Assembly (NCBI RefSeq): GCF_003665065.1
Contig: NZ_RCHR01000001.1
Coordinates: 124,001-188,000 of the forward strand
DNA: 64,000 bases
From: Oceanobacillus piezotolerans
GTDB lineage: Bacteria > Bacillota > Bacilli > Bacillales > Amphibacillaceae
Reading direction: 5' to 3'
The notes under the pieces: model-generated
What the model saw: only the letters and a program-made list of their open reading frames with translations
The model's database searches: none
What the model was told of the DNA's origin: nothing
Part shown: positions 59,666 through 64,000 of the stretch, piece by piece
How the letters are laid out: each line of letters opens with the position of its first letter
Position numbering within the stretch: the stretch's first letter is position 1
Translations under genes and position numbers: made by a program

Positions 59666-60175
59666 TCATATTTTATTTGATAATTTTGCACGCAGCTTAA
59701 TTTTTAAAGATTTTGAGATAGTGAGTTCGGTGATATCAAAGTAATAGGTTATATCCTCTATTGTAAACCCTTTATTCTCTATCGTGCGATAAAGGAGAAG
59801 GTCGCTCTCGCTTATGGAATCGACACGTCTTCCAATCAGATAATTAATCTCATCTTTAATCAAATCTTCTAATTCATGCATAATTAGCCGATCTAATTTT
59901 ACCTCCTCTGGATTTATGATTTGCACCTCAATCAATTCAATGATAGGCTCCTGATTCGACTTTTCATTTAAATCTTCATTGGCTGCTAATAGTGCCTCAT
60001 TCTGCCTTTTTAATTCGTTATATTGTGATTGCAGTTCTAGATTTTCCTCGATCAATTCTTCATACATGGAACCATACATGTAAATAAGGACAAAGTAAGA
60101 AACAATAGCTCCAAGTGTGCAACCTACTATTAATAACTGCCAGGCTGGTTTTTTATGATATGGAGGGATATGCAT
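59666..60175 (-). CDS. ytrI: Sporulation membrane protein YtrI
   Basis: A 169-residue protein: a membrane helix (about 15-33), a coiled coil (about 38-70), then a soluble domain. In B. subtilis YtrH and YtrI are sigma-E controlled and needed for efficient sporulation. Its start overlaps the ytrH stop (ATTAATTAA region), so the two are coupled. The identification is by position, size and topology. Confidence 0.85.
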   Translation of the reverse strand: MHIPPYHKKPAWQLLIVGCTLGAIVSYFVLIYMYGSMYEELIEENLELQSQYNELKRQNEALLAANEDLNEKSNQEPIIELIEVQIINPEEVKLDRLIMHELEDLIKDEINYLIGRRVDSISESDLLLYRTIENKGFTIEDITYYFDITELTISKSLKIKLRAKLSNKI

Positions 60176-60507
60176 TAATTAATTTCCTCCTGAACCAACC
60201 AATGAATTAATAACATCGCAAGTTTGACACCGCCCATTGCAGACAAAATAAGAAGAGCCTGCTTCACTAAGTCAATGGTTGCACCATCATTTAAGCCTCT
60301 TTGAATATTCTCGATCGCATCAAAGGTACCGCCAATAGCGGCAACAATGGCCCAGATTTGCAAACTTCTTGCTATCCGAACAATAGAGGTTAGTGGCGGG
60401 TCGCCAACAGCAAAAGCGCCCATACTTCCGATTAAGGAACCACCTATCACAATTCCGAATGCAATAAAGAAGCACTGGATAAACGATTCAAAAAATCTTT
60501 CTTCCAT
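60175..60507 (-). CDS. ytrH: Sporulation membrane protein YtrH
   Basis: A 110-residue membrane protein with two or three helices (FFIAFGIVIGGSLIGSMGAF, then IWAIVAAIGGTFDAI and LLILSAMGGVKLAMLLIHWL). It begins with FFESFIQCFFIAFG, typical of YtrH. GGAGGAGAGAC precedes the ATG. It heads the ytrH-ytrI operon, divergent from dnaE. Confidence 0.92.
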   Translation of the reverse strand: MEERFFESFIQCFFIAFGIVIGGSLIGSMGAFAVGDPPLTSIVRIARSLQIWAIVAAIGGTFDAIENIQRGLNDGATIDLVKQALLILSAMGGVKLAMLLIHWLVQEEIN

Positions 60508-60661
60508 TGTCTCTCCTCCTTAAGGAAGGGTCCATAAAGTTTATGAAGGAACCGGACAAGTTATGATTGACAAGCTTGCATTTCACAAACTTGGCTGTTT
60601 CTTGATGGATCTGAATCCATCTATTAATAAGGACAAACCGTATACACGTTCGGATGGATAC

Positions 60662-60670
60662 TGTTATAAT
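60662..60670 (+). promoter_or_regulatory. dnaE: Extended -10 promoter element of dnaE
   Basis: TGTTATAAT, with perfect TATAAT at 60665-60670. No good -35 is seen, in keeping with an extended -10 promoter. Confidence 0.5.
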
Positions 60671-60731
60671 AGAAACATAAATAGCGGAATGCCCAGATTA
60701 GTCTGGAGAGTTTGAAAAGGCGGGATGATAA

Positions 60732-63700
60732 ATGAGTTTTACTCATTTAAGAGTTCGAAGTGGCTATAGCTTAATGAATAGCACGATAACAATTGAGAAA
60801 TTAATAGAACATGCAAAAGAATTACAATTCGATGCACTTGCACTTACAGATGAAAAGGTACTATATGGAGCGATTCCTTTTTATAAGGCTTGTATGAAAG
60901 CCGGAATGAAACCGATTATCGGATTGACGGTAAAGGTAGAAAATGACGACGAGGCGGTAGAACTGGTTCTTTTAGCAAAAAATAAGATTGGATATCATAA
61001 TCTCATTAGACTAACAACACACCTACAGGTTGAACGTCTGGAAACGATCTCTCTTTCTTCGCTTCAAACGTATACAGAGAGTCTAGTCGGGATTTTCCCC
61101 TTACAAGAATCAAAGCTGGCTTCGATCCTTCTGCATGCACCACACGATAAAGCTATCGAATATCTTACAGATTGGCAGAAGGTATTTAACCTAAAGGATT
61201 TTTATCTTGGTCTTGAAAATAATGGCAATCAAGAAGAATTAAATCGTTCGGTAAAAGCTTTTTATGAAAAATATGGAATACCAGTTGTCCCAATTGGTGA
61301 CGTTCGTTACTTAGAGGAAAAAGACGATATTGCCTTTGATGTCTTGCAGGCGATTAAAACTGGTCGACCGTGGGAAATGAAACGATCTACTCTTACGGTT
61401 AAAGGGAAGCATTTAAAATCCAAACAAGAATTAGAAAAGTCTTTTGCCTTCTGGACCGAATTAGAATTCTGGACAAGAGAGGTTGTAGATAAGTGTAATG
61501 TCAACATTGATTTCTCTCAACGCTTGCTTCCATCTTTTCCGGTTCCAGAAGCCATGTCAGCACATGAATATCTCGAGAAGCAATGTTTGAGCCTTGTAAA
61601 GAAAAGATATAATGATATAACAGAGGATATCACGAAGCGGTTGAGGTATGAGCTTGAAGTTATACGCACGATGGGATTTAGTGATTATTTTCTTATTGTT
61701 GCTGACTTTATTCAGTTTGCGAGAGATAAGAATATCTTAGTAGGACCTGGCAGGGGATCTTCAGCGGGATCGCTTGTAGCCTATGTGCTTGGTATAACTA
61801 ATGTTGACCCACTAAAGTACCATCTTTTATTTGAAAGGTTTTTAAATCCTGAACGTCAAACCATGCCAGACATTGATGTTGATTTTTCAGATGAACGAAG
61901 AGATGAAGTAATTGCTTATGTGAGAGAAAAGTACGGGGAAGAACATGTTGCACAAATTATCACCTTTGGTACGTTTGCTGCACGCTCGCTCATCCGGGAG
62001 CTAATCAAGGTATTGGAAATAGATGATCAAGAGGCAAGGTTTATTTTGAAAGAGATACCGCTGCAATCGAAGCAGTCGATTAGTCAGATTGTGCTGGAGA
62101 GAAAAGAGCTTCAGGATTATATTAAGCAGTCCAATAAACTGAAGGTATTATTTACAGTTGCTATTAAGTTAGAAGGAATTCCAAGGCATACATCTACACA
62201 TGCAGCAGGTGTAGTGATAAGTGAGCAACCATTAGTGGAGCATGTTCCACTATCTTTGGGGGCAAACGATACGCTGCTGACACAATTTACAATGAATGAT
62301 TTAGAGTCGTTAGGTCTTTTGAAAATGGATTTCCTCGGTTTAAGGAATTTATCTATGATTGAAAAAATCATTCAATCCATCCAGTATTCGCATCATAAGC
62401 AGATAGACCTGGATAAGATTCCAGAAGTAGATAAAAACGCCTTTGAACTTTTGCGAACGGGAAAGACAAATGGGGTCTTCCAGTTGGAGTCGCAAGGGAT
62501 GAAAAACGTCCTAACTCAGTTAAAACCAACTTCCTTTGAAGACATTGTTGCAGTGAATGCCTTGTTCCGTCCAGGTCCAATGGATTTTATTCCACGCTAT
62601 ATTGCCAGAAAGCATAAAAAGGAAGAAGTCACCTACCTGCACCCAGATTTAGAACCAATCTTAGGGCAGACATATGGAGTGCTGGTTTATCAAGAGCAAA
62701 TTATGCAAATTGCCCATGTAATCGCTGGATTTTCTATGGGTGAAGCAGATATTTTGCGAAGAGCGGTTAGCAAGAAGAATAAAGAGGTCATGGACGAACA
62801 GAGGAATGCGTTTATCAATGGATGTAAAAAGAATGGTTATGATGAGAAAATCGCAAATGAAATATTTAGTTGGATTGTAAAATTCTCGAATTATGGTTTT
62901 CCTAGAAGCCATGCCGTTGCCTATAGTAAAATCTCTTATCAGCTTAGTTATTTAAAAGCAAACTATCCAGCTGATTTTTTCGCAGTTCTGCTAAGTTCCG
63001 TCCGTAATCAATCAGATAAGCGTGAACAATATTATAAAGAAATGAGAGATTTTCAAATAAGTCTTCTTCCTCCATCGATTAATCACAGTTTCGGGAAGTA
63101 TACAGTTGAAAACAAACAAATTCGAATTGGCCTATCGCAAATAAAGGGAGTAGGTAACCCTGCAATACAGGAAATTAATAGAGTTAGAAAATCTGGTCGA
63201 ATTAAGAATATTTTTGACCTCTGCTTGCGGGCGGATACGAAGATTATAAACAGAACAACTCTCGAGAATCTCATAATGGCTGGAGCTTTCGATGAAACGT
63301 ATTCCAACCGTGCAAGTTTACTTGCCTCTATTGATCAGGCCATGGAACAAGGAGAATTATTTAGAGAATTTACGGATCAGCCAAGCCTTTTTCAAGATCA
63401 GCTTGAATTGGAAGCTAGCTATGTAGAAATAGAAGACTTTTCGATTGTAAAGAAATTAGCCGATGAAAAAGAGTTAATCGGAACCTATGTTTCAAGCCAT
63501 CCTTTAAAAGAGTATCGAGAGTCCTTACGAGGGGCAGGCTATATTCCTCTCCAAAATGTGCAGCATTTAGTTGGAAAGAAAGATGTTAAGTCTGTTGTCA
63601 TCATTGAAGCAATCAAGACCATTCGTACAAAACGGGGAGAATCGATGGCGTTTCTAACTATTTCCGATGAAACAAATGATATTGATGCAGTCCTTTTTCC

Positions 63701-64000
63701 CGAGCAATATCGTAATACAAATCGATGGCTGAAGGAAGAAGCAATCATCATTATAAAAGGGAAAATAGAAACTAGAAACAGTCAAATACAGTGGGTTATC
63801 AATGAATTAGAACCTTTTCAGCCAGAAATGCTTCATCGTGAATCAAAACAGCGACTATTTATAAAGGTAACGAATGATAAATCTGAAAATGCTTTAGGTG
63901 TGATTAAGAGATTAGCGAACGAACATCCTGGCAATGTTCCGGTTATAATCTATCAAGAAAGAACAAAACAGACTTATCGACTTTCTGTGGAGTATAATGT
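60732..64000 (+). CDS. dnaE: DNA polymerase III alpha subunit DnaE (C-terminus outside window)
   Basis: 1089 residues are visible of a protein of about 1115. DnaE extends RNA primers on the lagging strand before handing over to PolC. The catalytic motif PDIDVDF is intact (D382 and D384), and GPGRGSSAGSLVAYVLGIT precedes it. PHP, palm, fingers, HhH and OB domains follow in the usual order. The PHP domain is unusual: His residues of B. subtilis DnaE are replaced in HLRVRS (R9), LTDEKVLYG (EK for DH) and GDVRY (R for H). The ATG at 60732 follows GGCGGGATG. The frame stays open to the window end. Confidence 0.96.
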   Translation, partial: MSFTHLRVRSGYSLMNSTITIEKLIEHAKELQFDALALTDEKVLYGAIPFYKACMKAGMKPIIGLTVKVENDDEAVELVLLAKNKIGYHNLIRLTTHLQVERLETISLSSLQTYTESLVGIFPLQESKLASILLHAPHDKAIEYLTDWQKVFNLKDFYLGLENNGNQEELNRSVKAFYEKYGIPVVPIGDVRYLEEKDDIAFDVLQAIKTGRPWEMKRSTLTVKGKHLKSKQELEKSFAFWTELEFWTREVVDKCNVNIDFSQRLLPSFPVPEAMSAHEYLEKQCLSLVKKRYNDITEDITKRLRYELEVIRTMGFSDYFLIVADFIQFARDKNILVGPGRGSSAGSLVAYVLGITNVDPLKYHLLFERFLNPERQTMPDIDVDFSDERRDEVIAYVREKYGEEHVAQIITFGTFAARSLIRELIKVLEIDDQEARFILKEIPLQSKQSISQIVLERKELQDYIKQSNKLKVLFTVAIKLEGIPRHTSTHAAGVVISEQPLVEHVPLSLGANDTLLTQFTMNDLESLGLLKMDFLGLRNLSMIEKIIQSIQYSHHKQIDLDKIPEVDKNAFELLRTGKTNGVFQLESQGMKNVLTQLKPTSFEDIVAVNALFRPGPMDFIPRYIARKHKKEEVTYLHPDLEPILGQTYGVLVYQEQIMQIAHVIAGFSMGEADILRRAVSKKNKEVMDEQRNAFINGCKKNGYDEKIANEIFSWIVKFSNYGFPRSHAVAYSKISYQLSYLKANYPADFFAVLLSSVRNQSDKREQYYKEMRDFQISLLPPSINHSFGKYTVENKQIRIGLSQIKGVGNPAIQEINRVRKSGRIKNIFDLCLRADTKIINRTTLENLIMAGAFDETYSNRASLLASIDQAMEQGELFREFTDQPSLFQDQLELEASYVEIEDFSIVKKLADEKELIGTYVSSHPLKEYRESLRGAGYIPLQNVQHLVGKKDVKSVVIIEAIKTIRTKRGESMAFLTISDETNDIDAVLFPEQYRNTNRWLKEEAIIIIKGKIETRNSQIQWVINELEPFQPEMLHRESKQRLFIKVTNDKSENALGVIKRLANEHPGNVPVIIYQERTKQTYRLSVEYN

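Overview
The window is chromosomal DNA of a low-GC, endospore-forming member of the Bacillaceae. Evidence: an alpha/beta-type SASP, YtrH/YtrI, a GerW (YtfJ) homologue, a YjcZ-type peptide, RefZ and EzrA, plus a gene order like the Bacillus subtilis tyrS-rpsD-ytrP-ytsP-yttP-ezrA-nifZ-thiI-sspA-ytdI-ytfIJ-tpx-ytxK-ackA-ald-ytoI-ytpI-nrnA-ytrHI-dnaE segment. The genus cannot be fixed from the sequence; an Oceanobacillus/Virgibacillus-like organism is plausible.

Left end (1-5300): the start of a class A penicillin-binding protein, tyrS behind a tyrosine T-box leader, a flavodoxin-fold reductase, small charged proteins, a stand-alone proteasome-like Ntn-hydrolase candidate (3140-4402), and a short YjcZ gene.

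Island (about 5300-20826): an integrative element sits in the 3' end of rpsD. A 19-bp core that encodes the last residues and stop codon of ribosomal protein S4 is present at 7475-7493 (attL) and 20808-20826 (attR, still part of intact rpsD). Next to attL lies a tyrosine recombinase. Then come a zinc-ribbon protein, a divergent HTH peptide, a DUF771-like protein, a CHC2 primase, a DUF3987 helicase-like protein, and a palindromic array of ten TACCTA hexamers that looks like a replication origin. Small coiled-coil proteins, a GIY-YIG nuclease, an asparagine synthetase, repeat-bordered small genes, a serine resolvase and an exported OB-fold-like protein fill the right half. A third, decayed copy of the element-end/rpsD junction at 5309-5604 points to an earlier, related insertion.

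Core region (20808-43846): rpsD with its leader, diguanylate cyclase DgcP (YtrP), free-Met-sulfoxide reductase YtsP, RefZ, EzrA, NifZ-ThiI (tRNA 4-thiouridine), SASP, NAD kinase, YtfI/YtfJ, Tpx, YtxK-AckA, a universal stress protein, Ald and an M24B peptidase. An envelope-stress/polyamine operon (DUF4178, PspA, DUF4247 lipoprotein, DUF350, membrane spermidine synthase-like) and the metallo-hydrolase YtkL follow. A GC-rich run of hairpins occupies the ackA-usp gap.

Type IV pilus locus (43974-56386): prepilin peptidase, then a VanW-like exported protein, PilB, PilT, PilC, pilin, PilM, PilN, PilO, two minor pilins and a large PilX-like protein. A strong promoter followed by a c-di-GMP-II riboswitch with an overlapping terminator precedes the operon, so pilus expression is probably switched on by c-di-GMP. 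The window closes with a small membrane protein, YtoI, YtpI, NrnA, YtrI/YtrH and the start of dnaE, whose PHP domain has lost three histidine ligands.
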